Source: Acanthaster planci
Taxonomy: Eukaryota > Echinodermata > Asteroidea > Valvatida > Acanthasteridae
Length of the DNA stretch: 64,000 bases
Reading direction: 5' to 3'
Assembly: GCF_001949145.1 (NCBI RefSeq)
Contig: NW_019091400.1
Location: 95,907 to 159,906 of the forward strand
The stretch's first letter is position 1. Every line of letters starts with the position of its first letter. Below the pieces are notes generated by a model. It did not search any database, was not told the DNA's origin, and worked only from the letters and a program-made list of their open reading frames with translations. The translations under genes and the position numbers were made by a program. Positions 1-44,300 of the stretch are shown here, piece by piece.

Positions 1-45
1 CAAAATGAACTTGGAGCACTCATTTTTCTTCCCTTGGTATTGCAG

Positions 46-32420
<32,375 letters not shown>

Positions 32421-33362
32421 TGAGACTGAGGGAAGATTAAAAGGAGTTGCTATGGTTACCATAGCAACAGAACGTGACAAAGTTGTAGTGCCGGCACACA
32501 GCGAAACGAGGAATGATGTCATTGCGGCTTGTGAAGCGACCGGCTCATTTGTGTTTGATGAGTCATATTTGTTAAAGCCTTTCCCCCCAGAGCAAGCTTT
32601 CAGATACAAGCATGGTGTTCTGGCGAGGTGTGGCAGTATGAATCTAGTTCCCCACGGTGAGGATGTGGCACAGATCGCAAAAGAAAAATTTCATCATGGT
32701 GCGTGCTGAGAGAGAACCCATGAGGGTAAAAGGGTCTGGCATTGCGCATGGGAAAAAAAAAAGATGAAATATCCTGAAACGCAGACATGTTGTCATAAGT
32801 GGGGGAAACTGGCTTTTCAAACCAAATAAGGCAACAATTCTGAAAGAATTAAAAATACGGATACGCTTGAAAATCTGTGAAAAATTATGTATAACTGGAG
32901 GTCTTTCACTGCTTGGAGCTATTTTCTTGACAGATTTGAATTCTGTAGCCCCCTTTTCTATTTCTTCCCCCCCATTCATGCATGTATTCAAATATTCGCC
33001 TTATTTTTTCCTCCATAGATGTATTAACAGATTACATGTATGATCATTACATCATTCACTGTCTTGTCATTGCCTATGCAGTTTGGGTAGATACATGAAT
33101 ATTCATGCAAAGGTTGTCGCATATGAACTTTCCATTGGTCGTCAGGACACGGGTTCGATTTCAGTTGGTGGTGGGTCATTACTTATGCAAATTAAAAGCA
33201 TGAATTTGGGGGAGTTGAGTGTATGTTTCTTTGATTTGGATCGGTTGCCTACTTACCAGGTGTTTTTCTTATGCAGATTTGTTATTTGAATCTTTGTAAT
33301 CCTTACAATGCATTTTAATATTTTTGTTTTCTTAAGGAGCACCCTTGTCAGTCTTTATCCAT

Positions 33363-33368
33363 AATAAA
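33363..33368 (+). terminator. Candidate polyadenylation signal of CKAP5
   Basis: AATAAA about 940 nt after the CKAP5 stop codon. It is the first perfect hexamer I noticed downstream. Others occur at 34655 and 35377, so the real 3' end is uncertain. Confidence 0.35.
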
Positions 33369-33619
33369 TAATGTGCATTGTGAGCCATTCAAAATGCTCC
33401 CCCCCCCTCGCTAGACAGTGAATTGTGCATTTTCCCTGCTACAGGTTGTAGTTGTGCACGACCCCCCATTCCAATCCCCCCACTTCCCAAAATTGCTATT
33501 CACAGCTCTAATACTGTACAGAGTTAATCTTAAGGTTATTGTACATGACTTCTGTTTTGCCAAATCGATTTGCCTTACGTGAACTTAAGATTGGCCTTTT
33601 GTAACAAGTGAATTGCTTT

Positions 33620-33735
33620 GACTGACGAAAACTTTAACCTGCCCGGTTTCAGCACAGAAGATGTAAATACCGATTCGGCAACTGTTGAAAACTTTACCCT
33701 GCCCGGCTCTGGTACAGAAGATATCAAAACATATT
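33620..33735. repeat. 60-nt tandem duplication, open on both strands
   Basis: GAAAACTTTAACCTGCCCGG recurs 60 nt later with three mismatches in the first 20, followed by matching ACAGAAGAT. Read on + it would encode a repeated 20-residue unit (ENFNLPGFSTEDV / ENFTLPGSGTEDI) within a 64-codon stop-to-stop frame without ATG. The - strand is also open for 71 codons. Coding status unknown. Confidence 0.6.
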
Positions 33736-36342
33736 CGGACCCACCGTCTGCTTTTCTTCTGGCATTTGTGCCAGCAGTAAAAGTGAACAAATAGCCTAAT
33801 TTGGACAGTTTATAAAGACTTACCAGGGCTTTTAACCTTGTAATGCCCCTTTATGCATTTATGTCACATTGATTAAGACCTCAGATGGGGTAAAGTGTCA
33901 AATGAATGGCTGTGTAACTGCTTCATAATGCAGTCTTAAAAGTATTAACTGTCAAGCTTTTTTTTTTTAGTTGTAACCCCCTCCTCTGATTACAAATACC
34001 ATATTTTCTAATCGTTTACTGGCTATAAGGCCCCGAAGTGTCCGAATCTAAGTGTTTTGGTTAGGAGCTGAGTTGTGTATAGAGACAGTAGTACTAACTT
34101 CAGTCTTTGGAACCAAAATGACCGTTCATTATGTGTGCAGCACAGCATGCAGCTATTGTTGCTAATTGTCCATGTGCACTGATGCATTATTCACCATTTT
34201 GGTTCCAACAGTTGAGAACCCCTTGTCGCAACTCTCTCTATAAACAGCACTGGCCTATGGAAAATGAGTTCAGTCGCTGACTAGTGGCTTCTGTAGTTCT
34301 GTGTGCTGATTTCAGCCGCAGCTACAACTCTGGGACCGTCCAGTCTCTCACGTGTACCTGTTTGTGGCCGTGCGCAACAATGGCCATCAGGTTGAGTTCG
34401 GCTGTCGTTAGAGGCATCGCTATAAATTCAGCCAATCACTTCCCCTCGCCTATAGGTAAAGACAGGGCTCTCGCATGCCCCTCAGTGTCCTTAGAAGAAA
34501 CCTGTTACGTATCTCTTGCCTTGTGTGCTTGTGACAACTGGACATTTATGGGTGCTGGGTGTGCTTGCATCATGTGATATAATTCAGCCAATCAGCGGTC
34601 TTGCTCTGCTTTTTGTTTCTGTGTGCATTGTGTTACATAACCCTAACGTTTGGGAATAAATGTTACCCAGTATTGGAGTTAGGTCATAATTGTACATATA
34701 TATCTAAAATTATCCCAACCTCGTTTGGCAATAGCCTAGCAAGTATGTATTTAAAATTACTCTGTACCCTGTATCAAAAAACAACAAAGTGTACATAATA
34801 TCAAGGGTAATATGAAAATTAACACGTTGCTGTGATTTTGTCAAGTCGATGTAAATTATACGACTATTAAACTTTCAAAAGCTACTCGCTGCTTGGACCA
34901 ATGGCAATGCAGAGTCCAGACTCTGTTTTTTTGTTTGTTTTTGTTTTTGGGGAGTCTTTTTTTTTGGTTTGGGAAAAGTGTACCGTCCACTACTCGAAAC
35001 ACAGTGGTCCGATGTTGTGTTCGAGATCTGAGGTTATAAGTTATGTGGGAGTGGTTTTTACCCCACAAGGATCAAAATGATATCAAAGGTGATGGGGTGA
35101 CAAGAAAGGGAGCTGTTTAGGTCATCGTGGCTGACCGACTTGACCAGAGTGTTCCAGAAGCTGATAATGGGGGCCCTTGTATCGAACCACAAGTAGAGTA
35201 CTACGCGTGTTAATGCCTTTTATTTCATACATTAAGTTTGCATGTGTTTATGTAACGTCTTGCTTTCCTCAGATTTATATTGTGTAACTACCTGTCTAGT
35301 TAGTCATCCTAGTTTTCAGACAAAAACTCGACTGTCACTTTGCTTGGTGCTCTAGGCACTTGTCTCCCGAGAACGAAATAAATCGCTTGACCCCGGGACC
35401 CATTTTTTTGGGGGGGGGCAGTTCACAGCCGAAGTGACAGTGTTGGACGCCTTTCCAATCCGGTCTGGGTTTAAAGAAAACAGAGATTTCCTCCCAGATA
35501 ACCGACCAAGCGAGGAACGGGAAAGCGTGATTCCTGTGTTTATAAGAGATTCGTCGCTCCTTCAAGTTAGTAAACTTTGGGGGATTGTCTCGATATGGTC
35601 TTGATTTCTGTTCAGTCTTGTTGGCAGGCTTGCAGGATTGTTCTAATTTCACCGGTGTAAATCAGAACAACTGCCTGGCTTGCTAGTGCCCCTAGTACCA
35701 TATCACGGTTTGAATACCGGTACGCATCAGGCCGTTGCCTGACCAGAGACGGGGGGGTTCGTCAAACTAAAAAGTTGAACTTTTGGCACTGTGAACACAT
35801 TATATATACAAAGGCCTATCACAATGTGCTTTGGAAAACGACATTGAAAAGTTGCTTGTCTGTCGCGATCCAAAGGTTGCATGTAAGACTTGTACACTGT
35901 AGTTTTCAATATTAAATAAACTTAACAAAAATACATTGATTTTAAACCCTTTGAAACACCTGAAATATGGTTATTTGCCGGAACTTCCCGACAGTACATG
36001 TGACTGTAGATTGACTCATTAATGAATATGCAGAATCGTGGTCACCTTGAGCTTGAGAATCAATTAACATATAAGCTGTGGCTTGTATGCCGAATATTAC
36101 GGACTGTTTAAAATATTCAGTACACACACAAAAAAGACCACCAACATGCGGAACTCAGAAGCGAGCGGGGGGGACCCCTAGCCTATGGGCCTGCGTATTC
36201 AGAGGAAAGCTTCGGCGTCGTTGCCAACCCATCCCACACACACCCTTCTTCCGAGGAGTTGTAGGGTGTGTACTCGGAGTCTCGCTGTCGCGGAAAATTC
36301 GCGTCCAGTGGCCAGTAGTGTGGGCAGTGGGACACTCGCAAA

Positions 36343-36551
36343 CAGTGGCGAAGCCACGGGGGGCATGGGGGCACGCCCCCCCATTCCCGGTGTCCCCTAG
36401 GTGCCCCCCCCCTAAAAAACGGATGAATGGATATTGAACAAGACCGACGAAAACCTGACCCCAAAAAACCACACCATTGAAAGCTGGCCCCCATAAGATG
36501 CTGGTGCCCCCCCTTGTGCACCCCACTCGTAAAATCATAGCTACGCCATTG
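36343..36551. mobile_element. hAT-type MITE with 8-bp target site duplication
   Basis: The 209-bp element begins CAGTGGCGAAGCCACGGGGG and ends with the inverse of CAATGGCGTAGCTATGATTT. The 8-bp sequence CTCGCAAA flanks it directly on both sides (36335-36342, 36552-36559), the signature of hAT transposition. Internal C/G runs and no transposase. Confidence 0.88.
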
Positions 36552-37290
36552 CTCGCAAACAGGATTTGTCGTGGGGTGGGGTGGGGCATCAGACCGGAAT
36601 TCACCCCCAATATGGCACATGATGCTCGAGCGCCACTTCCCCCCCCCCGGTTGCACTAGGGGACTGGTGTTGTATCAGTAGTAGCCAGTAGTTTAAGATG
36701 TACGTGTATGTTGTATGTTTGTTTTAAGAAAAGAACAGCAGAACCTCGGGGGTTGAGACTCCGAGCCCCCCCCCCCGTACGCCGTGGCGACAGAATGAGC
36801 TTCGATTATTTCATGCATTTATCTGAACCCACTGGCTGTCCCTCTTCAGAGAATGCACGACGACCTCCAAGTCACCCCCTTTAAATAGAATCCCAGTAGA
36901 TTGTAGCGCCATACCAGGTGTAGTGTTAATTTGCTTTGCAAAATCACATCTCTTGGGACGCATGGACATTATGACAGCTAGGGTCGGGCACTAAATGAAC
37001 CTTTTTGAAGCATAATTAATACTGTATAGCCACGATTAGTCCATCGATTCATCTAGAAGCGTGTTGGTGGGCACGTCATTTTTTTTCAAAGATCTCACAC
37101 GGGGTGGAATGGTATGGCACACCCCATCAATGTCCCCGAATGGACTCCAGTTGAACCATGGAGGAAGACGAACCGGTTTCCTCGTCTGCGAGTTTTGCTC
37201 TCCTCTGGATGCCTGTAATATGTAGCCACAAAGTGATGACACAGTAAACCAGACATCCGATCATTAGTATTTTGCATCCGGTCTGCCCCG

Positions 37291-37296
37291 TATATA
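37291..37296 (+). promoter_or_regulatory. Possible TATA box of the collagen-C1q gene
   Basis: TATATA preceded by GC-rich sequence, about 200 bp upstream of a candidate 5' UTR splice donor (AAG|GTTAGT at 37514). Position and composition fit a core promoter, but no transcript data are available. Confidence 0.3.
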
Positions 37297-37319
37297 TTCC
37301 TCTGGGTCGGACCAGGCCC

Positions 37320-37513
37320 TTGGTAGCGCGCGTCCTTGCCTTTGCATATACCAACACAATCGACCAACACCGCGTGCCCAGCGAGTCATACCGAGCATTA
37401 CCGGAGAGTGACCCGCTCAGTTTGGTGTCGATTTTTTGGTTACCGGGGACGCTTCTGGCGCTGGCGTGTGCAGCTGAGAAATCGATGCGATATCTTCTGG
37501 TCAAGTCATAAAG
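37320..37513 (+). other. Possible 5' UTR exon of the collagen-C1q gene
   Basis: GC-richer island ending in a good donor at 37514. The coding exon has a matching acceptor (pyrimidine tract, CTCAG ending at 38308) seven bases before its ATG, which implies an upstream non-coding exon. The exact 5' edge is a guess. Confidence 0.3.
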
Positions 37514-38314
37514 GTTAGTAGAAAAATCAAAGAAATTCTATTTAAAGAGCAAGCCTAATTTTTTTATTGTGTGGATTTACATATGCTCGTAACACTTGGA
37601 TATGTTTGTGTATTTTTAATGGTCGCGCGTAATGAAAGGGGAGAAATTAGACTCTTGGAGATCTGTATCACGGTGTTGTTTTCCTCACTGAAATTTTATT
37701 TTGGAAATAGGTAACAAAGCTAGGCCTGCTCTTTTAAGTAAACACATATAAATATTGTATTGACCAATTTATTCAGAGGTTTCAAATGTCCGGCTATTTT
37801 AGTTTGGACTTGTTGAGCCTGTTGTTTCAAAGTTTATAACCGACTCTAATTTGTAGCATTGGAGTACGACCGTATCACACTCTTTTGAATGAACTCCACA
37901 TTGCAAAGTTTATTTCAGTACTTTTTTGGGGGGGGGGAATTTGTGTTTAATGTTTCTCCAGAATATTCCAACAAGTTAGATCAGTTTTGTCCGGTGCCTT
38001 CATTTTATAGAGCATTTTTATTAATGAAAATTCAGCAGGCTGTATTTAGCTTTTTCGACAAATATATTTTTGTTCAAATTAATAATCAGTGAGTCCGCTT
38101 TTGCCTTCCATACCACAGCTAGGCCTACTGTACTGTTTAATTTATGTTGAATTACCCAGGCTGAAAAGGAGACAATAGACGATGTAACCTTGTCAGAATT
38201 GACCATTTCCTCATGAATGGAATCACATCCGCAAATATGGTATGATCATTATTTTCACAGTTTGTTTTCTTTTTTATAGCTTTTTCGTTCTGCCTGCTTG
38301 TCGCTCAGGGAACG

Positions 38315-41300
38315 ATGAATCACCAATTTCCGCCGACTGTTCTTATTTGCATCTCGCTCCTGATTGGCTGCTGCTACGCGGGCGTCGACCAACCACCGGA
38401 GGGTCCGTCCGAGAGCGAGACCATTTCTCAGCCAACCGACGCGTTTGAAAGCCCGGCTGCCGGCGACGGTGTCACGCCTGCCGGAAGCAATCCGTCGAGG
38501 CCCAGGGTTCAAGATCCACAGGCGTGTTCGAGCGGTTCGCCCATCGTCATTGGTATGCCTGGTCCGGCCGGGCCTGTCGGACCGCAGGGCATCCCAGGCG
38601 TTCAAGGCCCAGCAGGGTTCCCGGGCAATCCTGGTAACAATGGGAACAATGGACAGCCCGGGTCGACAGGGAGGCCTGGAGAAAGAGGGGAGAAAGGCGA
38701 ACAAGGCTTCCCGGGTTTGCCAGGTATAAAAGTTTCATTTCAGTAAAGCAAATCGTGCACATGCCAGTGGCATGGAAATTAAAGACCATAACACTTAATG
38801 GTAGTAACTGACGATCACTGGAATTGAAATCAGGCGTATCAACAAACAGGAAGTACATGTACAAGATAATGACATAGACAAACGAAAGACATCCGAAGAC
38901 ATCCACATGAAATCTGGTTCTTCGTGTATATAAAATACTCAAACTGAATTACCACTTGTCCAGGGGTGGATTGTGGGGAGGGCAACGGGGGGCTATGCCC
39001 CTCCCCGAAAGAAGCAAAAAAACTTTTCTAAAAAAAAATTGAGAGAAAGGGTTTTTTGTCTCTATTTTCATTTTCTTTGGAAAGCATTTAAAATTTCCCC
39101 AAATAATTGTCTCATTACCCGTCACAAAAATTCCATGAAAGTTATATGAAAAATTCCAACCTCTTTGGTTTCCCCCAAAATAAGTCCCCGCCCCCAAAAT
39201 TTGGTCTGGATCCACCCTTGTATTAGTTGTGGATGCTCCTGCAAAATTAGTAATTCTGTCAGAGTAAAACGCACGGTTGTATTGAATTTAATCATCCCCT
39301 AACTGTCACTGTGCAGGTCCCCCAGGCGGTACGGGGTTCACCGGCCCAGCAGGTCCGCCAGGGGCACCGGGAGAGGTCGGCAGTCCGGGGCCTATGGGAC
39401 CACTGGGCAAACACGGTTTGACCGGGCCCCCTGGGAGCGTCGGACCCCCAGGTCAGTCTGGACCCATCGGTTTCCCAGGTAGGTGACTACATGGAGTATT
39501 ACTTTTTAATAGCTCCATGGTGACTGTAAGTCACTCAGAAAATCCAGAGGGTATTATTCAGAACTGCACAGAAAGAGAAACAAATGGACATTTGTTTCCA
39601 TGAGTAGGGGTGGGTATTTGTGTAAGGGGCGTGGAAGGGCTTCCCAGATGCATCCTGCGAGAGCAGCGTTGTAATAACTTGGGTCAGTGACTCTACTAAA
39701 TCCATTTCTCGTCACAATTTTTGTCGACTTGACTCGACTCGAGTCTTCCATCAGAATACCCTACTCGTGTGAAAGTTTGAGTCCCCCAAAAAGAAACTTC
39801 AGTAAGTCGCTGCAAAAAAAAAAATTGCAGTGACCTACATTGCCAGTTTGTAATTATGTGAGTTTACAATTATGTTCGTGCCATGTGCTATTGTCATCAA
39901 GAGTAAATTAGATAGGACCACATGTACATGTGTACAAACCCAAAGGTAATTTTTGAATGCCCCCAAAATGATTTCCGGCCTTGCTTTTATTTATCCTGAT
40001 GTGTTCAAATATTTGGGACTGCAATTGACTCGAGCTAAATACTTTACTCAGCTAGACATTTTTTACTCAACTCGTTTCACAACGTCAAAATGACTCGAAT
40101 TGAGTAAAAGAAAAATTGGTGACTTGTATAGAGATTTTTTTAAGGAACTGAAAGCGACAGCATCTTTGAAAAGGCATTATACCACCTCGGGGAGGGGGTT
40201 GAAGATTCGCTTGCAGAGGACATTAATCAGACTGTCATCTCTGGAAAAAATATACCCCCTCCTTGCCACTGCGACTTCCCATGCACCGTACAGATTTTAA
40301 GTGTTCAGATGAAAGCGTCCCCATAACTTCACTCTGAGAATTCCGTCACCACTAGGCCTACATGGCTCCTTTGTCCTCCATACTGCCGTCTTTAATAGGC
40401 CGTCATTGCTTGGTCTCAAGTTTTATCTAGAGTTTAAAGTCTAGCAGCAGTTAAGCAAAATGTACATGGTTTCTTAATTGGGTGCGTCCAGTTTCTGATT
40501 AAGTTCGTGAATGACTTCAGTGGCCGCAAAGTGTCATATGGAATTTTAAGAGTGGTAATTATTTCAAACTGTGTATACTTTTTGTTTCGTAAATGTGCAG
40601 GCGAAAAAGGAGACCCAGGGGACACAGGTCTCCCAGGGTTACCGGGTGAATGCGCCTGTCCACCGCCCAGAGCGACCGACACTCCCCCGCTGGGAAATAC
40701 CGGCGGGGGGCGGCAAACCCGAGGCGGTAAGTCGGCCTTCTCTGCTGCCCGTACGACAAGCTTGATGGCCACCAACGGGCCGGTGGTCGTGACGTACCAG
40801 ACGCTCTTCTCGAACAAAGGCGGCAATTTCGACAAGGACACGGGGGTGTTTCAGTGTGCTATCGCCGGTGAGTTACTAGTTTGGGGCTCTTATGCATGAC
40901 AGATTTAGGGGGCTATATCAGCTAAGCCCCAAATGACTTAGGGGGCTATTATTCCCTAGTATATGTTAATGTTTACTTTCCTTCCCCCCCCCCTGTTTTT
41001 CATTGTTATTTTCCATTGCTTTTTTCCTGCAGGGACGTACTTCTTCAACATGAATATTTACAAGTCATCAGCTCAGAATTTCCCTCTCGTACAGTTGCTT
41101 CTGAATGGTAAGTTTGGGCAACTGTGCGTAGAAAAAAAGAAATTAGAACGAAAAACGAAAACAAACGGGCTGTTAATTTTTGGATGGGAATTTTGTTGTT
41201 AATATTGCCCCAAAAGACTGAAAAAAGGAGCTTAGACCTACACAGATGTAGTGTCGGTCTAATTTTTAAAAAAATGGAGCTCATACATCAGTCCAGGTTT

Positions 41301-44300
41301 CCCTGGAACGTCTGACGTAACTTATCTTCCTCCTTTGTCCTTGTTATGGTTCCTTTACTTTTCTCTCCAAGAACTTTTCGAACCATTTGTTGGGAATTCT
41401 GACCAACCAGCCAAAGGATATTTTGCTTTCTATTGACAACTGTAAATCCTGCCGTGCGGGCATTCCTAATTTTATTAACCCAAGAATACGAAGGCAGTTC
41501 TTATACTTTCCTGTAAACGGAACTGACCCTTCGACCGCCTAAACTTCGGCCGACTGAACTTTTTTGAATGAGACATCCTAAAGACTCTTAAGCTATTTTG
41601 CCATTGCATATACATGTGCATGTATATCTACTGGCTTCTCACACTGAAAATTCTTACATGAAGTAGGCCTACCCAATTCCACTGCTCCACTCAACGTTCT
41701 CGCTTGGCGTGCTTCTCTTCTGCAGTCTGGCCAAGTGACGTTGACCTAACCCGTACCGTCTTTGGTCAGGCTGGTGAATGACAAATTATTAATCATCTTT
41801 TCTTTTTCTATGAAAACGACCGTCCCATTTTTTGATCTGTAAAGGAATCCCCAAATCCCCAGAAGGTGCTTGTTAACCGTTTCTAGCCCTTTCAATTAAA
41901 AAGAGCAGTGCAGTGTCTAGAGATTTGTTCCTATTATGCAGTGCGCAGTATACACACTCGTGGACGGTGCTGACGTGCCGCGCCCCGGCGCGCAATTCCG
42001 AACGCCGGTTACCCTCAACTTTCCTCATGCAGCGTTGCCAAACCTCTCTGTTGAAAAACTTTAAATTCATACAGTTAAATATTGGTACTCTTACCTTCAT
42101 TATGCACGCTGTTGAACCTTTTCGAACTATTTCAGTTTCATGAAATTTAGTCCGAAATTTAAAAATGGTAGCTTCCGGAATTTAGGCACAAGTTCAGCTG
42201 AATGTTCCCAGGCTTGAGTGGTAACAAATCTCAGATACATCATATTAACATTTAAGAATTTGTAAAGTAGGAGACCTAGACAATTTCTGATAAATCGTTG
42301 CTGCCTCCTCTCACTCAAGTTTGTACGAAAATGATTTTCTAATTTTGGGGCACATTTTAAAAAAGAGTGCAGTGTGCAATTCGACAGTATAGCTGAAATC
42401 AGGTCAAATGCAATTTCATTGGAACATATTACAGTGGGTAACGTTAACTAGAGCTTGATGAAATAACTTCTGTGAGTGTAAACATTTGAGGCAAAAATAT
42501 TGCCATAGCGACTGGAGGCGAAACTGTGCCACCCCAGGTACTTGTAGGCGCCATGTGTGCCACGTTCGTTAGGCTTAGAGGCTGGTCCATAAAATACGTA
42601 CGCACGGGGGGGGGGCGCCGTTGCGTACACCACGTGTACAGAGGTGGAGGGGGTTCAAGCCAGTGCGCCATACCGTCCGCCAAACGAAAATTTGTCTTTA
42701 ATGAATCTTCATCATATCAATACACTTTCTTATACAAATAAATACCAGAATCAGCTTCTCTGCTTCGAAAAACCATTAATCAAACACGGTTTCCTCCATC
42801 ATCCACCCCACCATGTTTTCCTCCCGTGCCAATTATTTGTAAACCGCGATATAACTCATGACGCATAAACCGGCAGCATCTTCCGGAAACGTACAGGTAC
42901 CCTCATCCGTGCAATTAATTGTAGCTAAAAATGCTCAACCCAAAATAAATAGCACAACCCTAAATATTTCCACGGTTGAGTAAAAGTCAACGACTTATGA
43001 TTTTTGGTTATTACTCCGATCATGGAGGAAGGAAAGGTCTCCATGCTCTGATACGGTATGCGTACGGGGGGGCACTAAGTACGCCATGCGAAAACGGGGA
43101 GGGGAGGTCTGAAAAGTCGTCCCAGTCGTGCTTAGGTACTTTGTGGACGGCCCCCGTACGCGTGCACTCACGGTATTTGTAAGTCTATGTACCCCCCCCC
43201 CCAAAAGAAAAATACTACAGAGCATTGTCCCACGATAATACACGAATCAGTGATCGTACAAAATGGAATTTTCATGTTTTTTCTGGTCTAGTGTCGCGTA
43301 ATGAAAAACGCCGGTTTGGTGTGCCATACAGCTAGCCCCAGCTCTCCGCACGTACGTACGTGCGTGTGTAGGTGCGCGCACATCTACAGCGCAATTACAA
43401 AGGTCAACGATTATAGCCAAAGTGCAGCTTAAGGCATTCAACAATCCTCGGTAGTATAGTGGTTAGTATCTCTGACTGTCACTCAGGAGACCGGGGTTCG
43501 ATTCCCCGCCGGGGAGGATTGATTTTATTCTTTCTTTCTTTTAGGACATTTTGTTTTCATCTTCTAAACAAAAATTAGACGGTTAGACTATTTGCTGTTT
43601 CCTTTTTCTTTTCCACTTGTTTCGCGCATTGCATGATGCAAGATTGGCATAGATTGCACGAGGATGGTAATTTAAATTTTCCCGACCTGCCGGACTGTTG
43701 AAATAAGGTTTCTCAAATAAAACAAGGACGTCCCGGCAGTGTGCATTACATGATTGTCTATTGAGGTACGACTGGGCATCGCTGCTCTACTGGGTAGTTT
43801 ATTTTAAACCTTTTAACGATTAAAAAAATTGGTAGGCCTATTTGTATTATCAACATTATTAATTGGGTCAATTTTTCAAGACGCTTGCCTTTACAGAGAA
43901 AAATTTGCAATGTCGATGTTGTGGGAAAGGCAACCAACTCTTGTTCAAAGTTACTCAGCTCGCGTAATTTTTTTCCTAGGAATGTTGGGGTGCGCATGCG
44001 TTTTTCATCTAGGAAGATTGGGGGCAATTATTAAAATGGGGTACACGAACTTTTTAAGTACAAGTTCACAACAAAATTGCCTTTCTGGCCGACTTGCAGG
44101 CACGGTACATGTAGCTCTGTTAGCAGAGCGTTATGTTTAAAACCAACAAGCCGAGGGTTTGAGTCTACATATGTAGTAATTTTTTCCTGGTGTGGAATTT
44201 GTTAGTTGGAGGATGTTAGTAAGAAAGTAAAGCCCGACATTTACCCTAGCACTTAAGTTTCTAAGTGTCCACTAACGTACCCGATCAAGCTTGCAGTTAA

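Larger units (their letters stand above)
32421..37290. other. CKAP5 3' UTR and CKAP5-C1q intergenic region
   Basis: Holds candidate polyadenylation hexamers, a 60-nt tandem duplication and a hAT-type MITE. Poly-C/G tracts occur at 33400, 35410, 36400 and 36765. No convincing protein-coding exon seen. Confidence 0.5.

Noticed and set aside
34284-34577. 97-codon + frame in the CKAP5-C1q intergenic region
   Set aside because: No recognisable domain, no splice context, and composition like the surrounding non-coding DNA.
38255-38704. 149-codon - strand frame opposite C1q exon 1
   Set aside because: Shadow of the collagen-coding sequence; the + frame has a signal peptide, Gly-X-Y triplets and correct splicing.
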